A stretch of DNA of 64,000 nucleotides, taken from positions 1 through 64,000 of the forward strand of contig NZ_REFV01000009.1 of the NCBI RefSeq assembly GCF_003688895.1, read 5' to 3'. The position numbers and the translations under genes were made by a program. Under the pieces are notes generated by a model. It was given only the letters and a program-made list of their open reading frames with translations, did not search any database and had not been told where the DNA came from. This document shows, piece by piece, positions 45,533-53,273 of the stretch. Origin of the DNA: Dokdonia sinensis. Lineage in GTDB: Bacteria; Bacteroidota; Bacteroidia; Flavobacteriales; Flavobacteriaceae. Within the stretch, counting starts at the first letter, position 1. Each line of letters starts with the position of its first letter.

Positions 45533-46747
45533 ATGAAGGTAGCATCAAAATCAATTACGCTTTTTACTTTATTACTCGTTCTTTGCGTTCCTTTTTACGC
45601 TTTCGCGAAACCTGTGCTGAGCGCAGTTGAAGTAGCGGACTCTGGAAAAGATGGGCAAAAAGGTGACCCAGTAAATACTAAGGAAGAGATTGAAGAGTAT
45701 ATTCAGCATCACCTTAAGGATTCTCACGACTTTCATTTGTTTTCATATTTTTCAGACAATGGCGAGGAGCACCACGTAGGTTTTCCGCTTCCAGTAATGT
45801 TATGGGGAGAAAACGGATTTACCGCGTTTATGTCTTCTGCTTTTCATCACGATGATGAAGGAAAAGTAATTGTGGATAAGAACGGAAGTAAATTTGTGAG
45901 AAATCACGGTAAAATTTATGAGCTTGAGGCTGGAGCGACAGAAGTAAAGTTTGATGAACAGCACCACGCTACAAACGCTTCAACTCCTTTTGATTTGTCA
46001 ATTACTAAAAGTGTTCTCGGTATTCTTATCGTAGGACTTTTAATGCTATGGTGGTTCTCAGGACTTGCCAGACAGTATAAAAAGAAACAAATCCCTACAG
46101 GTTTTGCTCGTGTACTTGAGCCACTCGTGGTGTATGTGCGTGACGAGATTGCAAAGCCTAACATTGGGGATCAGTACAGAAGATTTACAGGATATTTACT
46201 TACAGTATTCTTCTTTATCTGGATCTTGAACTTAATGGGGCTTATGCCATTTGGGTTTAATGTTACAGGACAGCTTGCAGTTACCGCGGCTTTAGCGATC
46301 ATAACTCTAGTAGTTTATATATTTAGCGGGAACAAGCATTTCTGGGGTCACATCTTATGGATGCCCGGAGTACCTGTTTTAATAAGACCAGTTCTTGCGA
46401 TTATAGAATTAGCAGGAACATTAGTAATTAAGCCATTCTCACTACTTGTGCGTCTCTTTGCAAATATATCCGCAGGTCACATCGTAGTAATGAGTTTGAT
46501 CGCTATCGGGATTAGCTTCCAAGAGTCTATGAGTATTGTGGGATCTACCACTTTATCTATTGTATTATCATTTTTTATCACGCTTATCGAGGTGCTTGTA
46601 GCATTTCTTCAAGCCTATATTTTTACAATGCTCTCAGCATTATTTATCGGGATGGCGGTTGCAGATGATCACCACGATGAGGTATTGCACGATGAGCACG
46701 GTAACGTAATCGAAGACACCGAGGCGGTGCGCAGAGATTTCACCTAG
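45533..46747 (+). CDS. atpB: F0F1 ATP synthase subunit A
   Basis: The proton-channel subunit of the F0 motor. At 404 aa it is longer than the usual ~250-380. It has a signal peptide (FTLLLVLCVPFYAFA), a His/Asp-rich periplasmic N-terminal domain (about 30-150) typical of Bacteroidetes, then five or six membrane helices. The essential Arg is in SLLVRLFANISAGH. A C-terminal His/Asp/Glu tail follows. Residues 23-36 (AFAKPVLSAVEVAD) are encoded by a hybrid repeat: the AFAKA palindrome split by a 24 bp insert. The atpE gene follows after 42 bp. Confidence 0.95.
   Translation: MKVASKSITLFTLLLVLCVPFYAFAKPVLSAVEVADSGKDGQKGDPVNTKEEIEEYIQHHLKDSHDFHLFSYFSDNGEEHHVGFPLPVMLWGENGFTAFMSSAFHHDDEGKVIVDKNGSKFVRNHGKIYELEAGATEVKFDEQHHATNASTPFDLSITKSVLGILIVGLLMLWWFSGLARQYKKKQIPTGFARVLEPLVVYVRDEIAKPNIGDQYRRFTGYLLTVFFFIWILNLMGLMPFGFNVTGQLAVTAALAIITLVVYIFSGNKHFWGHILWMPGVPVLIRPVLAIIELAGTLVIKPFSLLVRLFANISAGHIVVMSLIAIGISFQESMSIVGSTTLSIVLSFFITLIEVLVAFLQAYIFTMLSALFIGMAVADDHHDEVLHDEHGNVIEDTEAVRRDFT
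45599..45639 (+). repeat. Hybrid repeat: AFAKA palindrome split by a 24 bp insert, in atpB
   Basis: GCTTTCGCGAAA (45599-45610), a 24 bp insert (45611-45634, core GTGCTGAGCGCAGTTGAAG), then GCGGA. The insert is in frame and adds PVLSAVEV to the signal-peptide end. The same hybrid, with the insert at the same base, lies at 36788-36828. Confidence 0.9.
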
Positions 46748-46768
46748 AAGAGAATTTTATTTGTTTAA

Positions 46769-47014
<246 letters not shown>

Positions 47015-47030
47015 TCCATTTCAAAACTAA

Positions 47031-47073
47031 AAACGCAACCTCCTGTAACGGTTGGTTACAGGAGCTGCGTTTT
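47031..47073 (+). terminator. Attenuator-like hairpin between atpE and atpF
   Basis: A long stem (arms AAACGCAACCTCCTGTAAC and its near complement, one or two mismatches, loop of about 5 nt) ends in TTTT, 16 bp after the atpE stop and 39 bp before atpF. Partial termination here, or protection of the atpE mRNA 3' end, would give the excess of subunit C over other subunits. Confidence 0.75.
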
Positions 47074-47112
47074 ATCAATTAGACAAATTACAATTTACAG
47101 AACCACTTTAAG

Positions 47113-47613
47113 ATGGACCAGTTATTAAATAATTTTTCGCTTGACTTGTTTGTAAAACAGACAATTCTTTTCCTACTGCTTATTTTTCTCATGGTAAAAT
47201 TTGCTTGGAAACCTATTATGAATGCTCTTAATGAGCGTGAAGAAGGAATTCAAGGGGCTTTAGATGCTGCAGAGAATGCTAAAAAAGAAATGGCAAATCT
47301 TCAGGCAGATAACCAGAAGCTTCTTACAGAAGCACGTGCAGAGCGTGAGGCAATGCTTAAAGATGCTCGTGATATCAAAAATAAGATGATCGAAGATGCT
47401 AAGGGAGAAGCTCAAGCAGAAGCAGATAAAATGGTTGCACAAGCACAAGCAGCGATTGAGGCAGAGCGCAAGAGCGCCATTGCAGATCTTAAGAGTCAAG
47501 TAGCTTCACTATCTGTAGAGATTGCAGAGAAGGTGGTTAAAAGCGAACTTTCAGACAAGCAAAAGCAATTGAGCCTAGTAGAAGATATGCTAGGGAAAGC
47601 GACTTTAAATTAA
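47113..47613 (+). CDS. atpF: F0F1 ATP synthase subunit B
   Basis: A 166 aa stator protein: one membrane helix at about residues 13-30 (FVKQTILFLLLIFLMVKFAW) and a long charged coiled coil rich in Ala/Glu/Lys. It holds F1 still against rotation. Length and position between atpE and atpH are as usual. Confidence 0.95.
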   Translation: MDQLLNNFSLDLFVKQTILFLLLIFLMVKFAWKPIMNALNEREEGIQGALDAAENAKKEMANLQADNQKLLTEARAEREAMLKDARDIKNKMIEDAKGEAQAEADKMVAQAQAAIEAERKSAIADLKSQVASLSVEIAEKVVKSELSDKQKQLSLVEDMLGKATLN

Positions 47614-47686
47614 GAATTTAAGTTGATTAATGAGATATCTGCTTTTGCAGATATGACAAAATCACTCGCTCGCGCGGGCAATTAAT

Positions 47687-48223
47687 ATGAGTAGAGCAGC
47701 AATACGATACGCAAAAGCAATTCTGGATCTTGCAAAAGATAAAGGAAGTGTGGATGCTGTTTTAAGTGATATGAACTCTGTTACAGCTACACTAGAAGGA
47801 AGTAAAGAACTTCGTGATGCGCTTAACAGTCCTATCATTAAAGCAACTGATAAAAAAGCAATTCTTAGACAGGTTTTTGGACAGAGTACTCCAGAGACTT
47901 TAGGTCTTGTAGACGTTCTTGTAGACAATAGTAGAGCAGATCTTTTAGGAGGTGTAGCAGCTAGTTTTATTACAGAGTATAATAAAGCAAATAACATCAA
48001 GGCTGCCACGGTTACCACCGCAGTTCCGCTCACAGCAGAGTTGGAAGCAAAAGTACTTGCAAAAGTGACTGAACTCACGGGAAGCACAAAAGTGACGCTT
48101 ACAAATGAGGTAGATGAGACCATCATTGGTGGGTTCATCCTCCGTGTGGGAGATACGCAGTACAATGCAAGTATCGCTAGCCAGTTAGGCAAATTAAAAA
48201 GAGAATTTTCAAATAGTTTATAA
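47687..48223 (+). CDS. atpH: F0F1 ATP synthase subunit delta
   Basis: A 178 aa protein starting MSRAAIRYAKAILDLA, the OSCP/delta signature, and ending in ETIIGGFILRVGDTQYNASI near the C terminus. It links stalk b to the top of F1. Confidence 0.95.
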   Translation: MSRAAIRYAKAILDLAKDKGSVDAVLSDMNSVTATLEGSKELRDALNSPIIKATDKKAILRQVFGQSTPETLGLVDVLVDNSRADLLGGVAASFITEYNKANNIKAATVTTAVPLTAELEAKVLAKVTELTGSTKVTLTNEVDETIIGGFILRVGDTQYNASIASQLGKLKREFSNSL

Positions 48224-48244
48224 TAGTCCTGGAGACTAAATCGC

Positions 48245-48266
48245 ACCCTGAGCGAAGTCGAAGGGT
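48245..48266. repeat. CCCTGAGCGAAGTCGAAGGG repeat between atpH and atpA
   Basis: Imperfect palindrome with ACCCT/AGGGT ends. The same family (CTGAGCG-AGTCGAAG) forms the 24 bp insert in the hybrid repeats, and a variant lies near 53142. It sits in the mRNA leader of atpA. Confidence 0.85.
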
Positions 48267-48287
48267 AAATTATTAAATCAGAATAAA

Positions 48288-49865
48288 ATGGCAGAAGTTA
48301 AACCAGCAGAAGTTTCAGCAATTTTAAAGAAACAACTTTCAGGTTTTGAAGCAACAGCTTCACTTGACGAAGTAGGAACAGTACTTACCGTAGGTGACGG
48401 TATTGCACGTGTTTACGGACTTGCAAATGCACAGTACGGAGAGCTTGTAGAGTTCGAAAGTGGTCTTGAAGCTATCGTTTTGAACCTAGAGGAGGACAAT
48501 GTAGGTGTCGTACTTTTAGGAGCGTCAAAGGATATTAAAGAAGGTGACACCGTAAAACGTACACAGCGTATTGCTTCTATTAAGGTAGGAGAAGGTATCG
48601 TAGGTCGTGTGGTAAACACCCTAGGTTTTCCTATAGACGGGAAAGGTCCTATCACTGGTGAAACTTATGATATGCCACTAGAGCGTAAAGCACCAGGTGT
48701 TGTTTTCCGTGAGCCGGTAACGGAGCCGTTACAAACGGGAATCAAATCTATCGATGCGATGATCCCAGTAGGTAGAGGACAGCGTGAGCTTGTAATCGGT
48801 GACCGTCAGACTGGAAAGTCTACCGTGTGTATCGATACCATTCTTAACCAAAAAGAATTTTACGATGCTGGTGAGCCAGTATATTGTATATACGTCGCTA
48901 TAGGTCAAAAAGCATCTACGGTTGCACTTATTGCAAACGTACTTGAGGAGGCTGGAGCACTTGCTTACACAACTATTGTAGCAGCAAACGCATCTGACCC
49001 TGCAGCGATGCAGGTATATGCACCATTTGCTGGAGCAGCAATCGGAGAGTTTTTCCGTGATACAGGTCGTCCTGCATTAATTGTATATGATGATCTTTCT
49101 AAGCAAGCAGTTGCTTACCGTGAGATATCGCTTCTACTTCGTCGTCCACCGGGACGTGAGGCATATCCTGGAGATGTATTCTTCTTACACTCAAGACTAC
49201 TTGAGCGTGCTGCAAAGGTGATTAATGATGATACCATTGCTGCAAATATGAATGATCTTCCAGATAGCCTTAAACCGCTAGTAAAAGGTGGAGGATCACT
49301 TACAGCACTTCCTATCATTGAGACACAAGCTGGAGACGTATCTGCTTATATTCCTACAAACGTAATTTCGATTACAGATGGACAGATTTTCCTAGATGGA
49401 GATTTATTTAACTCTGGGGTTCGTCCTGCGATTAACGTAGGTATCTCGGTATCTCGTGTAGGAGGTAACGCTCAGATTAAGTCTATGAAGAAGGTATCAG
49501 GTACTTTAAAACTGGATCAAGCAGCTTTCCGTGAACTGGAGGCTTTTGCAAAGTTTGGGTCCGACCTCGATGCAGCGACATTAAACGTGATTGAAAAAGG
49601 AAAACGTAACGTAGAAATACTAAAGCAAGCAGAGAACACACCATTTACGGTAGAGGACCAGATTGCCATTATCTATGCAGGTTCTAAGAACTTACTACGT
49701 AATGTACCTATAGATAAGATCAAGGAGTTTGAGACAGAATACCTTGAGTTCTTAAATGCAAAGCATAGGGATGTTCTTGACACGTTAAAAGCTGGAAAGC
49801 TTACGGATGAAGTAACAGACACACTTGCAGCGGTCGTAAAAGATCTTTCTGCAAAGTATAACTAG
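48288..49865 (+). CDS. atpA: F0F1 ATP synthase subunit alpha
   Basis: A 525 aa regulatory nucleotide-binding subunit. P-loop [30 protein letters not shown] and [20 protein letters not shown] (residues flanking the catalytic interface) are intact. The catalytic beta subunit gene is not in this operon, as in other Bacteroidetes. The natural [10 protein letters not shown] is a conserved alpha-subunit motif, not a palindrome copy. Confidence 0.97.
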   Translation: MAEVKPAEVSAILKKQLSGFEATASLDEVGTVLTVGDGIARVYGLANAQYGELVEFESGLEAIVLNLEEDNVGVVLLGASKDIKEGDTVKRTQRIASIKVGEGIVGRVVNTLGFPIDGKGPITGETYDMPLERKAPGVVFREPVTEPLQTGIKSIDAMIPVGRGQRELVIGDRQTGKSTVCIDTILNQKEFYDAGEPVYCIYVAIGQKASTVALIANVLEEAGALAYTTIVAANASDPAAMQVYAPFAGAAIGEFFRDTGRPALIVYDDLSKQAVAYREISLLLRRPPGREAYPGDVFFLHSRLLERAAKVINDDTIAANMNDLPDSLKPLVKGGGSLTALPIIETQAGDVSAYIPTNVISITDGQIFLDGDLFNSGVRPAINVGISVSRVGGNAQIKSMKKVSGTLKLDQAAFRELEAFAKFGSDLDAATLNVIEKGKRNVEILKQAENTPFTVEDQIAIIYAGSKNLLRNVPIDKIKEFETEYLEFLNAKHRDVLDTLKAGKLTDEVTDTLAAVVKDLSAKYN

Positions 49866-49895
49866 TGGTATTTCGCTTTCGCGAAATAAGTTATG

Positions 49896-50329
49896 AGTTC
49901 AGAGTTATGAGTGCGGAGTTAGTTAGAGAGCACTTCTGTTTTGAGACTAATAAATAAAGTAAAATGGCATTTGGCGAAAGTCCTATTCGAATAAAGAGTT
50001 TCGCTTTTGCCTGTGAGATTGTTCATTATTGTGATACGTTAAAAAATAATCGCGATTATGAATTAGCCTCCCAATTATTAAGAAGCGGAACGAGTATTGG
50101 AGCCAATACTAGAGAAGCACAAAGAGGAGTCAGTAAAAAAGACTTCAAAAATAAATTTGGAATTGCTCTAAAAGAAGCAGACGAAACAAAGTATTGGTTA
50201 GAAATACTTCAAGCGACTGGAAGAGACGTGCCGGATGGAATGATGCATAAGTGTGAAGAGTTAATACGAATTTTAGTATCAATCACTAAAAACTCTTAAC
50301 TCCGCACTCCGCACTCTTAACTCCGCACT
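49896..50329 (+). mobile_element. Intervening-sequence-like element between atpA and atpG
   Basis: The outer arms 49896-49919 and 50306-50329 are 24 nt inverted repeats (21 of 24 match). Each is made of two tandem GTGCGGAGTTA-like pieces, and an extra copy TTAACTCCGCACT lies at 50297-50308. They enclose one four-helix-bundle gene whose stop codon (50297-50299) falls inside the repeat. The layout is the same as in the element at 63554-63972, though the arm sequence differs. It resembles 23S rRNA intervening sequences, where complementary ends pair and are cut by RNase III. Confidence 0.7.
49964..50299 (+). CDS. Four-helix-bundle protein, 23S rRNA intervening-sequence protein family
   Basis: A 111 aa helical protein. 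LASQLLRSGTSIGANTREA and KKDFKNKFGIALKEADETKY (split here by one residue from YWLEIL) are the family hallmarks. Members are encoded in 23S rRNA intervening sequences and also include the Avd proteins of diversity-generating retroelements. It may bind RNA or DNA; no activity is established. It interrupts the atp operon, in the same direction, within an inverted-arm element. It belongs to a different branch from the copy at 63567. Confidence 0.88.
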   Translation: MAFGESPIRIKSFAFACEIVHYCDTLKNNRDYELASQLLRSGTSIGANTREAQRGVSKKDFKNKFGIALKEADETKYWLEILQATGRDVPDGMMHKCEELIRILVSITKNS

Positions 50330-50350
50330 TAATATTCAACATTATTAAGA

Positions 50351-51214
50351 ATGGCCAATTTAAAGGAAATTAGAAACAGAATCACCTCCGTATCTTCTAC
50401 GATGCAGATTACAAGTGCCATGAAAATGGTATCTGCTGCAAAGTTGAAGAAAGCGCAGGATGCCATTACGGCAATGCGACCATATTCTGATAAGCTTACC
50501 GAGCTTTTACAGAACTTGAGCGCAACCATTGATTCTGATGGAGGAAGTAAACTTGCAGAGGATCGTGAAGTGAAGAAAGTACTCATTGTAGCTATTTCTT
50601 CTAACAGAGGTCTTGCTGGAGCATTTAACTCAAACATCGTAAAAGCTGCAAAGCATTTAACTGAAAATAAATATGCGGGTAAAGACGTAAGTTTTCTTAC
50701 GTTAGGTAAGAAGGCAAATGATATCTTAAGAAAGACGCATACGGTGTTGGCAAATAATAATGAGATTTTTGATGAATTAACATTTGAAAATGTCTCTACT
50801 ATCGCCGAAGATTTAATGCATCGTTTCGAAGAAGGTCAGTACGACCGTATCGATATTATGTATAATAAGTTTAAAAATGCTGCCACTCAAATTGTAACTA
50901 CAGAGCAGTATTTACCTATTGTTGCTACTGCACAAGAAGAAAATGTGAGTACGGTAGATTATGTTTTCGAACCCTCTAAGGAAGATATTGTAGAGGGATT
51001 AATTCCTAAAGCATTAAAGACACAACTTTTTAAAGGCATAAGAGACTCTGTAGCCTCAGAACACGGAGCTCGTATGACCGCAATGCACAAAGCAACAGAT
51101 AACGCTACAGAGCTTAGAGATGCGCTTAAGTTGCAATACAACAAAGCACGTCAAGCCGCAATTACAAACGAAATCCTAGAGATCGTAGGTGGGGCAGAGG
51201 CGCTAAATAACTAA
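50351..51214 (+). CDS. atpG: F0F1 ATP synthase subunit gamma
   Basis: The central rotor shaft, 287 aa. The coiled-coil ends are MANLKEIRNRITSVSSTMQI-like at the start and YNKARQAAITNEILEIVGGA at the end, with the family motif SSNRGLAGAFN in between. It is the last atp gene; a terminator lies about 50 bp on. atpD and atpC are elsewhere. Confidence 0.96.
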   Translation: MANLKEIRNRITSVSSTMQITSAMKMVSAAKLKKAQDAITAMRPYSDKLTELLQNLSATIDSDGGSKLAEDREVKKVLIVAISSNRGLAGAFNSNIVKAAKHLTENKYAGKDVSFLTLGKKANDILRKTHTVLANNNEIFDELTFENVSTIAEDLMHRFEEGQYDRIDIMYNKFKNAATQIVTTEQYLPIVATAQEENVSTVDYVFEPSKEDIVEGLIPKALKTQLFKGIRDSVASEHGARMTAMHKATDNATELRDALKLQYNKARQAAITNEILEIVGGAEALNN

Positions 51215-51261
51215 ACAGACGCCGCCTTTCAGCTACGCTCAGGGCTCGCTCAATATCAAAT

Positions 51262-51296
51262 AAAAAATCCCTTCCTTATTAGGTTGGGATTTTTTA
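51262..51296 (+). terminator. Terminator of the atp operon
   Basis: AAAAAATCCC/GGGATTTTTT stem with a CC/GG pair above a TT/TT internal loop, followed by TTTTT-rich sequence. It can act on both strands. A short CTACGCTCAGGG repeat remnant precedes it. Confidence 0.85.
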
Positions 51297-51366
51297 TTTT
51301 CAATCAAGGCTTGAATTGAGGCTTTAATATTTTGGTCGGGCTTTTCAAAGAAGCACCGATCAATCA

Positions 51367-51465
51367 TCATAATACCGTATTAAGAACTCCGAACAAAAGG
51401 CTAAAGCCTGAGGCGATCTTACCAAACTTAATCAAAGGCTTTTCATTCTTCGCTCTAAACCTCAT
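51367..51465 (-). CDS. Possible 32 aa small protein overlapping the preceding fragment
   Basis: An ATG (51465) overlaps the TGA of the upstream start-less frame as ATGA. It encodes 32 residues with a basic start (MRFRAKNEKPLIKFGK) and a hydrophobic end (SGFSLLFGVLNTVL), a plausible membrane peptide. No family recognised. It may be real only if the upstream frame is translated. Confidence 0.35.
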   Translation of the reverse strand: MRFRAKNEKPLIKFGKIASGFSLLFGVLNTVL

Positions 51466-51776
51466 GCCAGAAACTTTGCATTTTTAGATTTAGTAATATC
51501 GGGGCAAACTCTAATTATGCTATCATTGAGTCTAAACTCAAAAGCGACCTTGTTCTTGTAAGCACCCGCTTGACCAGCGTTTGTAAAAAAATCAAAAATT
51601 ACAAATAATGCGCTTGTAAGTCCATCTGTTTTTTCCTCTTGAAAATGTACTTCCTTAATATTCTCGTAAGAGTATTTCTGAAGTTTTTCTTTTGAACGTG
51701 CATCAGAAACTACAAATGTCTCCTCCTTAAGTTCAATGGAAAACAGCAGTTTTTCTCTGAGTATGTATTTCTTTAA
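51462..51776 (-). pseudogene. Coding-like frame without a start codon, just after hemB
   Basis: A 104-codon frame, bounded by TAG (51779-51777) and TGA (51464-51462), has no ATG, GTG or TTG near its beginning. Its product looks protein-like, with alternating strands (LLFSIELKEETFVVSD, KYSYENIKEVHFQEEK) and a hydrophobic turn SALFVIFDFF, somewhat like a PH-type fold. It overlaps the hemB stop by 4 bases. It is probably a 5'-truncated gene, or one using a rare start such as ATA or CTG. Confidence 0.45.
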
Positions 51777-52756
51777 CTAATAAACTTCACCACATCCTTA
51801 GCAAAATAACTAGCAATCACCTGCGCACCGGCGCGCTTGATTGCGGTGACTTGTTCCATCATTACCGCATCGTGATCTAGCCATCCTTTCTCAGCTGCAG
51901 CTTTGAGCATTGCGTATTCGCCGCTTACTTGATAGACGGCGATAGGGACATTTACAGTCTCTCGTAAATCTCGTACGATATCTAAGTAACACAGGCCTGG
52001 TTTTACCATCACAATATCTGCGCCTTCTTCGATGTCCATAAGAGTTTCTTTAATGGCTTCGTCACGGTTTGCAAAGTCCATCTGGTATGTTTTTTTGTCT
52101 TTTGGGATATCTTTTAAGTCAACAGGCGCGCTATCCAACGCATCACGGAAAGGGCCGTAAAACGAACTCGCATACTTTGCACTGTAACTCATAATACCAG
52201 TATTATAAAAACCTTCATCTTCTAGTAGCGTACGCATCTCAAAAATACGTCCGTCCATCATATCACTAGGGGCGAGAAAATCGGCGCCGGCGCGGGCGTG
52301 GCTAAGACCCATCTCTGCTAGTACCGCGGTGGTGTCATCGTTTACAATCTCGCCGTTGCCTACAATGCCGTCGTGACCAAAGGACGAATAAGGATCTAGC
52401 GCCACATCTGTCATCACCAACATTTCTGGGCAGGCATCTTTTACCGTTTTGATGGCGCGTTGCATTAAGCCATCTGCGTTTAAAGCCTCGGTGCCCGAGT
52501 TGTCTTTCAGGTTATCGGGAACTTTTACAAACAGCAATACCGCTTTTAATCCCATCGCCCAGAGTTCTTTCACTTCTTTGGCAAGCAGGTCCAGACTAAA
52601 ACGATAATAGTCAGGCATTGAGTCTATTTCTTCTTTTATGCCCTTTCCTTCCACCACAAAAAGTGGGACGAGAAAATCATTCGGCGTGATGTAGGTTTCC
52701 CGTACGAGTGAGCGTATGGCTTCTGAGGAGCGGAGTCTGCGGTTTCTTATGAGCAT
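51773..52756 (-). CDS. hemB: Delta-aminolevulinic acid dehydratase (porphobilinogen synthase)
   Basis: Condenses two aminolevulinates to porphobilinogen. The 327 aa protein from the ATG at 52756 has the two active-site Lys regions, SYSAKYASSFYGPF and MVKPGLCYLDI, and the metal-site area TDVALDPYSSFGHDG. The position of the three Cys of zinc enzymes is not kept, which suggests a Mg-type enzyme. An upstream ATG (52849) would add 31 residues encoded by repeat-like sequence and is rejected. It runs leftward with hemF and hemE, about 6.5 kb away. Confidence 0.95.
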   Translation of the reverse strand: MLIRNRRLRSSEAIRSLVRETYITPNDFLVPLFVVEGKGIKEEIDSMPDYYRFSLDLLAKEVKELWAMGLKAVLLFVKVPDNLKDNSGTEALNADGLMQRAIKTVKDACPEMLVMTDVALDPYSSFGHDGIVGNGEIVNDDTTAVLAEMGLSHARAGADFLAPSDMMDGRIFEMRTLLEDEGFYNTGIMSYSAKYASSFYGPFRDALDSAPVDLKDIPKDKKTYQMDFANRDEAIKETLMDIEEGADIVMVKPGLCYLDIVRDLRETVNVPIAVYQVSGEYAMLKAAAEKGWLDHDAVMMEQVTAIKRAGAQVIASYFAKDVVKFIS

Positions 52757-52846
52757 TTTTATTAGTTTAGGTGTGTATGAGTTTAGGTGTTTAAGAGGTT
52801 TTTTATTGTTCCGGAGGTTTCGATACATCCCGACCTGTAGTCGGGA

Positions 52847-53197
52847 CACTCAACCACCTTTGATAGTCCTGTTGTTTTTACTGTACAAAGGTGGTTGAGT
52901 GATTTATGTTGAAGCGACAGCGCAAACATAAATTGTATCGAAACTACCGATTCTAGATAAAAACACTCAACCACCTTAGATAGTTCTGTTATTTTTACTG
53001 TACAAAGGTGGTTGAGTGATTTATGTTGAAGCGATAGCGCAAACATAAATCGTATCGAAACTACCGACTCTAAATGAAATCATTCAATCACCTTAAATTG
53101 TTATATAAATTAACTCACAATGGTGGTTCAGTGATTCACGCACCCTGAGCGAGCCGAAGTATACGTGACTTGTATCGAAACCTCCAGAATGAAATTA
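52847..53197. repeat. Three-unit 117 bp tandem repeat with internal palindromes
   Basis: Units start at 52847, 52964 and 53081 (period exactly 117). The first two are about 93% alike and the third is decayed. Each unit has a 16 bp stem, CACTCAACCACCTTTG pairing with CAAAGGTGGTTGAGTG, then a second TTTATGTT...AACATAAA hairpin and TGTATCGAAAC. A hairpin CCCGACCTGTAGTCGGG precedes the first unit. The last unit ends in a CCCTGAGCGAG-type repeat. This fills the gap between hemB and the helicase. Confidence 0.92.
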
Positions 53198-53223
53198 ATC
53201 AAATACCTTGTATCTCGTACTTC

Positions 53224-53231
53224 TAACTTTG
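53224..53231 (+). promoter_or_regulatory. TAnnTTTG -7 element inside the 5' end of the helicase frame
   Basis: TAACTTTG, followed closely by TACCTTTC. A TTG at 53208-53210 lies 22 nt before the latter, giving a -33/-7 pair. It implies that translation starts further on, at 53274. Confidence 0.45.
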
Positions 53232-53273
53232 TACCTTTCTGCGCAAATTTACCAATTTAAACACCGTCTCCCA

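Noticed and set aside
49520-49570. [10 protein letters not shown] in AtpA as another palindrome copy
   Set aside because: The DNA here (CTTTTGCAAAGT) lacks the palindrome and the motif is conserved in alpha subunits in general.
52783-53046. Minus-strand 87-codon frame with internally repeated protein sequence
   Set aside because: It is made of the 117 bp tandem repeats; the protein repeat follows from the DNA repeat and has no family-like features.
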